Made by a program: the position numbers and the translations under genes. 39,322 bases of DNA, from the NCBI GenBank assembly GCA_947475315.1, contig CANJMY010000030.1:1-39322 (forward strand), in the 5' to 3' direction. The stretch comes from Pseudomonadota bacterium. Lineage in GTDB: Bacteria > Myxococcota_A > UBA796 > GCA-2862545. The stretch's first letter is position 1; each line of letters begins with the position of its first letter. Below are positions 7,861 to 14,676 of the stretch, piece by piece. The notes beneath the pieces were generated by a model. It had not been told where the DNA came from and made no database searches. It saw only the letters and a program-made list of their open reading frames with translations.

Positions 7861-8031
7861 ATGGACGTCGACGCGCTCACGTCCGCCGCGGAGCGCGACG
7901 TCGCCGCGGCGTGGGACGAGGAGATTGCCCGCCGGACCGACGACCTCGACCGCGGGATCGCCGAGCCGGTGCCGTGGGCCGAGGTCCAACATCGCCTCCA
8001 CGCGCGGAGCGCCTCGCGGTGTCCCGCGTGA
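7861..8031 (+). CDS. Addiction-module component (antitoxin), shortened
   Basis: A 56-residue product behind an excellent AGGAGGT ribosome site. The middle matches the C-terminal half of the small 'putative addiction module component' antitoxins: AAWDEEIARRTDDLDRGI then EPVPWAEVQHRL. Normal members are about 70-75 residues with an N-terminal helical half before AAW. Here only about 14 residues precede that block, so the N-terminal half seems lost by an in-frame deletion. Toxins of the ParE/RelE type normally overlap the end of this gene; only a few codons of such a toxin are visible. It is probably non-functional. Confidence 0.5.
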   Translation: MDVDALTSAAERDVAAAWDEEIARRTDDLDRGIAEPVPWAEVQHRLHARSASRCPA

Positions 8032-8057
8032 TCACGTTCCACCTGGCCACCCATGAA
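8019..8057 (+). pseudogene. ParE/RelE-like toxin, first codons only
   Basis: GTG 8019 overlaps the end of the addiction-module gene in the usual antitoxin-toxin arrangement and reads SRVITFHLATHEDA, like the first strand and helix of ParE/RelE toxins. The similarity then stops abruptly and the sequence passes into the signal peptide of the next lipoprotein remnant. A short fragment like this can be chance, so confidence is low. Confidence 0.33.
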
Positions 8058-8785
8058 GACGCGTTCGCGCCTCGCGCAGCTGTCCGTCATCGCGGCGGCC
8101 CGCGCGGTCGGCACCGCCTGCGACCACTCTAAGGCAGCGTCCTCCGACTGGGCGGCGCTGGGCGAGTTCATCGACGGGGGCGAGCCCGCTCTGGACCCGT
8201 TGATGCCGTCGATCGCGATCGATCCGACGGTCGACCGCCCGGTCGTGTCGGTGCACGAGTCGCCGGGCGGCACCGCGAGCTTGGTGCGCGTGCGCGCATG
8301 GACCGGATCCGAGTGGTCGCTCCTCGGTCAAGCGTCGTCGTCCAGCCTTGGCGGCTTTGCACCGCGCGTGCGTGCGTCCGACGTCGCCGTGAGCGCGGAC
8401 GGCACGGTGTGGCTCGCCTGGGTGGAGAACGACCCGCGCCGGACCGACGCGCAGAACGTGTACGTCGCAAAGTGGGAGGGGTCCACGTGGGCGCTGGTCG
8501 GTGAGAACCTCGCTACCGACCCTTCGATGGGGAACAACGTCCGGTGATCGTGTCGGAGCAGACGTCGGCCGGTGCGGTCACCAGCGTGGTGGCGATTCAA
8601 CGTTGGGAGTCCGACACGTGGACGCCGATCGGCGAGCTGAGCGGCGGGGACCACGGCTACGAGCGCGCGCCCGACGCCCCGTTCGCGCCCAACGGCGCGG
8701 ATCTGTACGTGGCGTACCGGGGCGGGCCCGCGGGCGCCTATCGGCTCTACGTGGACCACTGGGACGGTCAGGGCGGCGAGCAGCG
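8053..8785 (+). pseudogene. Beta-propeller-like lipoprotein, frameshifted
   Basis: The first frame (8053-8547) starts with a lipoprotein-like signal peptide (basic start, hydrophobic core, AVGTAC) and repeated units of the sort VRVRAWTGSEWSLLG and VYVAKWEGSTWALVGE. It stops at a TGA. The same repeat pattern resumes one frame over from about 8540 (VAIQRWESDTWTPIGEL, then LYVAYRGGPAGAYRLYV) and fades at about 8785. The two halves make one family of Trp-rich propeller-type repeats, so I infer a single broken gene. No ribosome site precedes ATG 8053, which fits a junction with the ParE remnant. The original function is unknown. Confidence 0.6.
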
Positions 8786-8977
8786 AACCGGTCGACGACG
8801 AGTCGCTGCGACGGTGGAGCCCAGACGGACGGGTGTGATGCGTCCGTCGGTTGGCAGAACAACCATGACCCGTCTCTGGCCCGCCAGTTCAAGGCCGTGT
8901 CGGACTACGACGCAGGGCGCGCGCGTGGGACTCTGCAGATTCAGGCGGCAGGCAGGACGTTCCGTGGAGGGTCGGCC

Positions 8978-9583
8978 TCAGTCTCCGGACGGCTCTTGCA
9001 CCGTACGCAGCCACACCGCAAAGCCACCACGCGCCTCGAGATCGAGGACGAGGGGCTCCTCACGGTTGGCGAGGACGATGAAGTCTATCTGGCCGTCGGG
9101 TACGCCCTTCGTCACCGACACCATGTGGAGCCCGATCAGCTCCCGCGTCTCCTCGCCCCACCCGACCGGCCACCGGATGAACTTGTCATACGCGAAGGGG
9201 ATCGGATTGCCGTCAACCCAGATCTTAGTCGTTCCCTTCTTGGCGATGTCGGCGAATGCGCGCTCGGAGATCCACATCGACGTCGCGCGCGTTCGCGCAC
9301 CTGACTCGCCGTCGATGAAGTGATCGGACAGCATGCGCGACCTCGATCGATCGGCCGCGAGCGTCGTCCGCTCACCCGCTTGGCCTGTCGACATCGTCCA
9401 GCGAAAAGTGCGGTCCGGCCGCGTCGCCATCACCGTCACCACGAAGTCGTACGCGTCCTTTTCCGGAGGTTGGACGCTGTAGGTCAGGACGCCGCCGTTC
9501 TCCAACCACACAGGCGCCTGCTCCGTGACGAGCTCCGGATCGGGCGCACCGGCGAAGGCCAACGACAAGAGGAGGGTGAACAT
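8978..9583 (-). CDS. Secreted protein of unknown function
   Basis: A 201-residue protein starting at ATG 9583 behind AGGAG. The first ~13 residues (MFTLLLSLAFAGA) form a short signal peptide with an Ala-x-Ala-like end. The mature part is beta-rich with a central WISERAFADIAKKG helix and a Trp-rich middle (IRWPVGWGEETRELIG), and has no cysteine. I do not recognise a family. It stands alone between the broken propeller gene and repeat copy 4, with nothing recognised in the 295 bp upstream. Confidence 0.72.
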   Translation of the reverse strand: MFTLLLSLAFAGAPDPELVTEQAPVWLENGGVLTYSVQPPEKDAYDFVVTVMATRPDRTFRWTMSTGQAGERTTLAADRSRSRMLSDHFIDGESGARTRATSMWISERAFADIAKKGTTKIWVDGNPIPFAYDKFIRWPVGWGEETRELIGLHMVSVTKGVPDGQIDFIVLANREEPLVLDLEARGGFAVWLRTVQEPSGD

Positions 9584-9878
9584 CGAGTCTCCTGGGCGCC
9601 GGGGTGCGGCACGACGGGACCGTACCACACGTGGATCCGTCCCTGGAACCGTTCCCGGAACACGACAAAGCGGCGGGGTGGCCGGTTGTGCTCGTCGTAC
9701 CCTGTCCCCCGCTTGTGTGCGGCGATGGAGCGGCGGGTACCGCCCGACGTTCACAGGGTGCTGAATGTGTCCCAGCCCTGGACTCGGAGTCGCGGGGCTA
9801 GTGGTGGGTTCCATGATCTGCGAAGACGGGTGAACCGCTGTGGTAAGTCGCGTTTAGGGTGGCTGCGTCCTCCTCGTC

Positions 9879-9970
9879 CAACCCCGCCAGCCAGTTCGAA
9901 GATCGTTCTGTCCACCCAACCAGAAACGAAGCCCGCCGTGACGCAAATTTCGGCGGGCTTCTTGCTTTGG
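9879..9970 (+). repeat. Two-hairpin dispersed repeat, copy 4
   Basis: The left block has one change (GATCG for AATCG) and the first hairpin is altered (TCCACCCAACCAGAAAC), with its 5' arm lost. The second stem AAGCCCGCCG/CGGCGGGCTT is perfect. Its apical part is GTGAC-GCAA-ATTTC, so the GCAA loop is kept while the flanking pairs differ. The tail is CTTGCTTT. No plus-strand gene ends just upstream, so it is not an obvious terminator here. Confidence 0.85.
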
Positions 9971-10039
9971 CAGGGGAAGGTTCGGGCGGGCGTGTCCGAC
10001 GCTCCGCGCGTCGTCCCCCATGGCACCGGGGCGGCGCCT

Positions 10040-10231
10040 TCACCGTCCCCGAAGAACTCGATCCACCGTCGCGTGACGAGTTCCGGCTGCCCTTCGGCGA
10101 CGATGTGGCCGGAGTCGTCCACCAGCTCGACGGTCAACCGATCCGCGTGGTCCTCGAGCGCGCGTAGCCGCTTCGGCGAGCGCGCGGTCTCGTCCTTCCC
10201 GAACAGGACGAGCGGCAGGTCCGCGACCTGG
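10040..10231 (-). pseudogene. Alpha/beta-hydrolase, C-terminal remnant
   Basis: Directly after the stop of the lipoprotein gene below, another frame reads LPLVLFGKDETARSPKRLRA, then LTVELVDDSGHIVAEGQPEL and VTRRWIEFF. This is the typical end of an alpha/beta-hydrolase: the strand carrying the acidic residue, the strand with the catalytic His (GHIV), and the last helix. The nucleophile elbow and the rest of the enzyme are absent, and no start codon lies upstream in frame. It is therefore a fragment, one of several headless genes in this region. Its downstream boundary is uncertain because it runs toward repeat copy 4. Confidence 0.5.
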
Positions 10232-12181
10232 TCACTCTGGCGTGAGCGCCACGGTCGCGGTCTCGACGCGAACCGTGCCGTTCGGGTCCATCTGGGAGAC
10301 GGTGCTTTGGCCGCGGTAGCTCCCGTCGGGCTGGAGGACGGCGACCGGGAGGAAGCGGCCGGACGAAGCGACCGGGACCAGCGAGCAGCCAGCGATGGAA
10401 CCGCGACGGCCGCTGACGCCTTCGGCAGGACCCTGGAGCACGAGGGAGAGCCTGTCGTTGGACTCGACGAGCGCTCCGGTCGTCTGGAAGGTGATCGTCT
10501 CGGTCAAGTCGCAAATCTCGTAGTACGACTGCGTGAAGATGCCGGACACCTCGAGCCCCTCCCACGTGCCGTCCGGGTGACGTCGCAGCCGGAACGACGC
10601 GCTTCCCTGGCCGGCACCGTCCCCGTCCATGCGGCGGCCGAGCCCGTCGACGCGGGTGTGGGTGAAGCTCTCGCTGTAGGTGCCGCTGTAGTCGACCGCC
10701 TGCGGCGCATCGACCACGGTGATCGCATGGCTGACCGTGCCGTCCCGGCCGTTGAGCGTGGCGGCCGCGGTGATCACGTCGGGGCTGGTCGTGGCGGTGG
10801 CCGGCGGCTGGTAGCGGGTGCACACGCGCCCGTTCGCACCGAACGCGGACGCGTCCTGGAGCGTGCCGTCGCCGGCGAGTCCGAACGAGACGGTCACGGC
10901 GCCCACGGGCACGTCGTTGAGCATCACGTCGACGCACACGTCGATCGCGTCGGAACCGGGCGCCACGCGGGCGGGGAGCGCGGGCGCGAACGTGAGCGCC
11001 AGCAGCGCCCCGTCGACCACGAACACCGAGCGGAGATCGAGGCTCTCGCGTCCGGGGCCGAGGCGCACCCGCGCGGCGACGTCGACTGTCTGCCCATCGT
11101 CGCCGAGGTTGTCGGACTCGGGCACGGTGAACGACGCGCACGCCTGCCCGCCGCCGTTCGTGCTCCCCTGGAATGCGAGCGGCAGGAAGGGCGACCCCAA
11201 CGAGGTCAGCTCGATGGGGTAGCCGACGGTCGGCCGGGCGTCGTCGAAGGAGAGGGTCGCGCAGACCTCCCGCGTCGTCCCGACCGCCAGCTCCTCGCCG
11301 TTGGTGACGCCGGTCAGCGTGACGCCGGGGAGCTCACCGCCCCACATGAATGTCGTCGCGACGTCGAACTCGAACGGCGCGCCCTCGAGGACGATCGCCT
11401 TCAGCTCGACGAGCGTGCCGAACGGGCCCGGTGTGCCTCGGCTGTTCCACTGCACGCACGCCCTCCCGTTGGCGATGGTGCGCAGATCGGGGTCGGAGAG
11501 GAAGCCCGCTTCGTCGTCCGAGCCGCTGACCGCGAAGCGGACCGGCAGGTTCGGCTGGGCGCGGCCCGCGCCGTTGGTGACCGTCGCGCACGCGAAGCGC
11601 GAGCTGTCGCCGAAGCCGGGTACGGCCGCGACGGCGTCCAGTTGGGCCTCCGGCAGCGCGCCCAGCTTGTCCATCAAGTCGATGAACGGCTCGGGCAGGA
11701 AGCTCGCGAGGCCGCCGCCCGAGAAGTGGGGGACCTGCAGCGTCCATGTGTCGGCCGTGCCGCCGGGCACCTGCCACTCGACCGGGCCGTCGTCGGACCA
11801 CACGAAGCCGACGGCGAGCTCGTCCGGGGCGTAGCCGGTCGCGGTGAGTGTGGCCGGGGTGGCGAACTGCAGCCCACTGGGGGCGAACGCCACGCCCAGG
11901 CCGACGCCGTCGATCGGGCCGTCCAGGTCGGCGAGCGTGACCGGCGTGGCGGTGATGGGCGTCGCGCTGTCGAGCGCGCCGGCGGGGACGTCGAGGCGCC
12001 ATGTCACGCCGTCTGCGGTGACCGCGACCTCGCCGCCCTCGGGCCCGACCGTGACCGTCACGGGGTCGCCCACCGGAGTCTCCGAGACGGACCCGGAAGG
12101 CAGGTTTGTGTCGCTCGGAGCGGCGGCGTCGTTGGTACTCGTCGTGCACGCGGCGAGCAGGAGCAGCGCGAGATGTCGCAT
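10232..12181 (-). CDS. Lipoprotein with several Ig-like/invasin-type beta domains
   Basis: A 649-residue protein with a lipobox LLLAAC right after the start (Cys at about residue 12). The N-terminal part (VTVGPEGGEVAVTADG, LDVPAGALDS) is like a ZU5-type module. Repeated 100-residue beta units follow, with FACATVTNGAG, GRACVQWNS, EVCATLSFDD, GGQACASFTV and GRVCTRYQPP. These pairs of Cys suggest Big_1/invasin-like Ig domains that assume one disulfide each. The last ~150 residues form a separate lipocalin-like or beta-sandwich portion. ATG 12181 is used because the signal peptide begins there; an upstream open frame to 14488 is only antisense to other genes. The role is probably surface-exposed binding, but the ligand is unknown. 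Confidence 0.85.
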   Translation of the reverse strand: MRHLALLLLAACTTSTNDAAAPSDTNLPSGSVSETPVGDPVTVTVGPEGGEVAVTADGVTWRLDVPAGALDSATPITATPVTLADLDGPIDGVGLGVAFAPSGLQFATPATLTATGYAPDELAVGFVWSDDGPVEWQVPGGTADTWTLQVPHFSGGGLASFLPEPFIDLMDKLGALPEAQLDAVAAVPGFGDSSRFACATVTNGAGRAQPNLPVRFAVSGSDDEAGFLSDPDLRTIANGRACVQWNSRGTPGPFGTLVELKAIVLEGAPFEFDVATTFMWGGELPGVTLTGVTNGEELAVGTTREVCATLSFDDARPTVGYPIELTSLGSPFLPLAFQGSTNGGGQACASFTVPESDNLGDDGQTVDVAARVRLGPGRESLDLRSVFVVDGALLALTFAPALPARVAPGSDAIDVCVDVMLNDVPVGAVTVSFGLAGDGTLQDASAFGANGRVCTRYQPPATATTSPDVITAAATLNGRDGTVSHAITVVDAPQAVDYSGTYSESFTHTRVDGLGRRMDGDGAGQGSASFRLRRHPDGTWEGLEVSGIFTQSYYEICDLTETITFQTTGALVESNDRLSLVLQGPAEGVSGRRGSIAGCSLVPVASSGRFLPVAVLQPDGSYRGQSTVSQMDPNGTVRVETATVALTPE

Positions 12182-12559
12182 CGTGTGCCTCGGGGTGACG
12201 TGGGGTCTAATCAGATCTCGCCGTCGGAGTCGTGCCGCGGCAGGTGGTGGACGACGGTCGCCGCGTCGTCCTCGTGGATGACGACGTCGGCGATTTCGGG
12301 GTCGGTCGCCTCGAGCGGGCCGACTCTCGTCGGAGCACCGCGGCACCCAGAAGCCCCGCCCCGAGGACGACCAGGGCATTTTGTTTCGGCGTGAGTGTCC
12401 GACGTTCGGCCGGCGCATGCCGACCGGGATCACGCCGCGGCGCATCGACCCTCCGCGGAAGACCGCCCGGCCGCGGGTCGAGGTGTGGTCGGGAGGGAGT
12501 CTTCCGGTCAGAAGAGTCGGGTCTCGGATCGGTTGTCCTCCCGGATCCTCGGAGCTGGC
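12182..12559. other. Intergenic stretch with a possible small broken minus-strand gene
   Basis: Between the lipoprotein start and the AbiEi-like remnant I see no intact gene. On the minus strand, about 12390 to 12211, a hydrophobic helix (ALVVLGAGLLGAAVL) in one frame could continue in another frame as EIADVVIHEDDAATVVHHLP ending at a TGA near 12211. This would be a small single-pass membrane protein with a frameshift. No convincing start codon is present, so I do not call it a gene. Confidence 0.25.
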
Positions 12560-12964
12560 GTGTCCACGTCGCTCGCGCACCGCATCCCGCGGAGCTTCCG
12601 CGTCCGTCGCGCTGGCGCCACGTCCACGGCGTCCAACCTCGTGGCGCGTGGGTTCGGTGCGCGCGCGGCGGTGGATCAGGCGCTCGCGCGGCTCGCGGGG
12701 AGGGGCACCCTGCTTCGGGTGGACCGTGGGATCCACCAGCTTCCACGTCATCACCCGCGTCTCGGCGTGCTGTGCCCGCGTGGGCCGCGGTCCGTGCGGG
12801 TCCGGGCGTCGGGGTCGGGTTCGCCATGCCCGTTTGTGTCGGCACACGACCGCTCGCCCAGCCTCGGGGTTCAAACTCCCGCGCCGCGGTCGTGCCGACG
12901 AAGCGGTCCCTTCGTCGGGCCGTGGCGTGCTCCCGGTGAATCTGGGGGTGGAGGCGGGTCGTGA
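12560..12964 (+). pseudogene. AbiEi-like antitoxin, N-terminal winged-helix part
   Basis: From GTG 12560, which follows GGAGCTGGC, about 75 residues resemble the N-terminal domain of AbiEi/DUF6088 antitoxins: SLAHRI, then ASNLVARGFGARAAVDQALA, RLAGRGTLLRVDRGIHQLP and RHHPRLGVL. This domain is a winged helix that binds the TA operator. After about 12785 the frame no longer looks like the family's C-terminal domain, and it ends at 12964, giving 134 codons where ~190-200 are usual. I infer a 3' deletion or frameshift. No AbiEii toxin follows; the next feature is repeat copy 5. Confidence 0.5.
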
Positions 12965-12996
12965 ACGACGCGCGAGCGCAGCTCCGTTCCGTCGGT

Positions 12997-13090
12997 CAGC
13001 GCCGCCAACCCGTGCGAAAATCGTTCTGGTTGCCCAACCAGAAACGAAGCCCGCCGTACCGCAAGGTCCGGCGGGTTTCTTGCTTTTGGG
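12997..13090 (+). repeat. Two-hairpin dispersed repeat, copy 5
   Basis: The most diverged left block (GCCGCCAACCCGTGCGAAAA) but with intact hairpins: GTTCTGGTT-GCCC-AACCAGAAAC, then AAGCCCGCCG pairing with CGGCGGG, closed by ACC-GCAA-GGT. The tail TTTCTTGCTTTTGGGC is T-rich, and its final GGGC can pair with the GCCC before the second stem. It lies just after the AbiEi-like remnant in the same direction. Confidence 0.86.
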
Positions 13091-13318
13091 CTGGACGTGC
13101 TGGCCCTCGCGTGACCCGCATTGGGAGCACGCGGCCTGCGTGGTCCGAGAATCTTCGGCCTCCACCGACACGAGCTTCCACCCCCGGAGTCGTACGAACA
13201 GCCTCCTGAGGTGATGATGGAGGACACCGTCAGAACGACGCAGGACACTCCCCGGATTGACGCGGATCCGAACGCATGCGATGTCCGGCCTGGGAAGACA
13301 TTTCTCGAGAGGCCTGCC

Positions 13319-14446
13319 ATGCGTGCGCTGTTCGTTGCCCTCGCCGTCACCGCCTGCGCCCCGCGGCCGCCAGACGACGCTGACACCACCCCCGCGCTGC
13401 CGATCGCGTTCTCCGATCCGGCCGCCGACGGTCCGTACGACGTCGGCATCTCCACCTTCCTGCTCCCCGAGGTCGCCGGCTACACGAACGTGCCGGTCGA
13501 GGTGTGGTACCCGACGTCCAGCCCCTCCGCGGAGCGCACGACGTACGACTTCGTCGGCCTCCCCTTGCCGGCGAATGGCTACCGCGACGCCCCGCCTGAT
13601 CTCACCGCACCAAACCTCGTCGTCGCCTTCAGCCACGGGTTCGGCGGCGCCCGGCAGCAGAACTACACGATGGCAGAGCGACTGGCCTCCCACGGGTTCG
13701 TGGTGGTCGCGCCCGATCATCCCGGCACGACCACGCTCGACTTCCTCGCCACCTACGGCGACCTCGGCCCCTCGCTGCTCCGCCGCCCCTACACGGTCCG
13801 GGCGGCGGTGGACGCGGTGTTGGACGGGGCGGTGAAGGGTCTGGACCTGCACCGCGAGACCTACGGCATGATCGGGCACAGCCTCGGCGCGTGGACGGCG
13901 CTCGCGGTCAGCGGCGGCGCGCTGTCGTCGGACGCGTTCCACGCCGCGTGCGACGGAGACGACCACCCAGCCTCGTGCGAGATCATCGGCGACATCACCT
14001 ACACCGACGAGGAGGTGGAGGAGTACGGCCAGCCCGACCCACGCGTCACCACCACCATCCTGCAATCCCCGGGCGGCTACTACAGCTTCGAGTCGTCCTC
14101 GCTCGCGCGCATCGTGCGGCCGCTGGTCATGGGCGGCACCCTCGACGACACGCTCCCCTACGAGGCCGAGACAGTCCCGACCTTCGACCTGCTCGCCTCG
14201 CCGGCCACGCTCATGACGCTCGAGGGCGCGGGCCACTACGGCTACACGAACATGTGCGATCTCTCCATCGCCACCATGTTCGCGAAGGACTGCGAAGGCG
14301 TGGAGGGCGGCTTCGCGGATCCCTTCGTCGTGCGCGAGCTCGCCGCCGAGTACGTCGTCGCTTGGATGGGCAGCACGCTGGGCGAGCAGCCGCAGTACGG
14401 CGATTGGCTCGGCGCGCGCGATGGCGTGGAGTGGCTGCAGAAGTGA
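13319..14446 (+). CDS. Secreted serine hydrolase (PAF-acetylhydrolase/dienelactone-hydrolase-like lipoprotein)
   Basis: A 375-residue alpha/beta-hydrolase. The signal peptide ends in a lipobox LAVTAC (Cys13). The oxyanion region is FSHGFGGARQQN, the nucleophile elbow is GMIGHSLGAW (Ser188), and a late GAGHYGYT supplies the likely catalytic His. The opening GPYDVGISTF...VPVEVWYPT is typical of the PAF-AH-like/platelet-activating-factor lipase group. It should hydrolyse an ester outside the cytoplasm; the substrate is unknown. ATG 13319 follows GAGAGG. Several paired Cys (ACDGDD...SCE, MCDLS...DCE) suggest disulfides. A small GC hairpin (GCCCC-CAGC-GGGGC) follows the stop. Confidence 0.87.
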   Translation: MRALFVALAVTACAPRPPDDADTTPALPIAFSDPAADGPYDVGISTFLLPEVAGYTNVPVEVWYPTSSPSAERTTYDFVGLPLPANGYRDAPPDLTAPNLVVAFSHGFGGARQQNYTMAERLASHGFVVVAPDHPGTTTLDFLATYGDLGPSLLRRPYTVRAAVDAVLDGAVKGLDLHRETYGMIGHSLGAWTALAVSGGALSSDAFHAACDGDDHPASCEIIGDITYTDEEVEEYGQPDPRVTTTILQSPGGYYSFESSSLARIVRPLVMGGTLDDTLPYEAETVPTFDLLASPATLMTLEGAGHYGYTNMCDLSIATMFAKDCEGVEGGFADPFVVRELAAEYVVAWMGSTLGEQPQYGDWLGARDGVEWLQK

Positions 14447-14447
14447 G

Positions 14448-14462
14448 CCCCCAGCGGGGCGT
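14448..14462 (+). terminator. Possible weak terminator after the hydrolase gene
   Basis: GCCCC-CAGC-GGGGC forms a 5-bp GC stem directly after the hydrolase stop codon, followed by GTGCTTCCT rather than a true T-run. It could slow transcription but is not a textbook Rho-independent terminator. The rest of the gap to 14676 holds nothing I recognise. Confidence 0.3.
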
Positions 14463-14676
14463 GCTTCCTGAACGGGCTTTGGATCCATGACGAGGTGTCG
14501 CGACCTGCCGCGCGCGTGCGGCGACCGAGGGGCTCACGGCGCCGTCCGTGTGTTCGTCGGCGTCGGAGTCCGCAGCGCTTCGCGTCCATGCCGATCCTGA
14601 GCGCGCGCTCACCAGATGGCCCCGCCGAGGGCTGGGTCTGCGACGGACGTGTGTCGTGCCGCGAGACCTCCCTGGT

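Noticed and set aside
9320..12394. A 1024-residue plus-strand open frame
   Set aside because: It is the antisense of the Ig-like lipoprotein gene; it lacks a ribosome site and domains and has the His/Arg/Gly-rich composition of GC-rich shadow frames.
649..13090. The repeat encoding a small conserved peptide on the minus strand (AGFVSGWATRTIFELAGG)
   Set aside because: Copy 1 has a 1-nt length change that breaks the frame, no common start codon or ribosome site exists, and base changes follow stem pairing rather than codon positions.
649..13090. CRISPR-like array made of the repeats
   Set aside because: Spacing is 1-6 kb with genes between copies; there are no short regular spacers and no cas genes.
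10232..14488. A single 1418-residue minus-strand open frame
   Set aside because: Only the part up to ATG 12181 has a signal peptide and domain structure. The rest is antisense to the AbiEi-like remnant, repeat copy 5 and the hydrolase gene, and has shadow-type Arg/Gly-rich composition.
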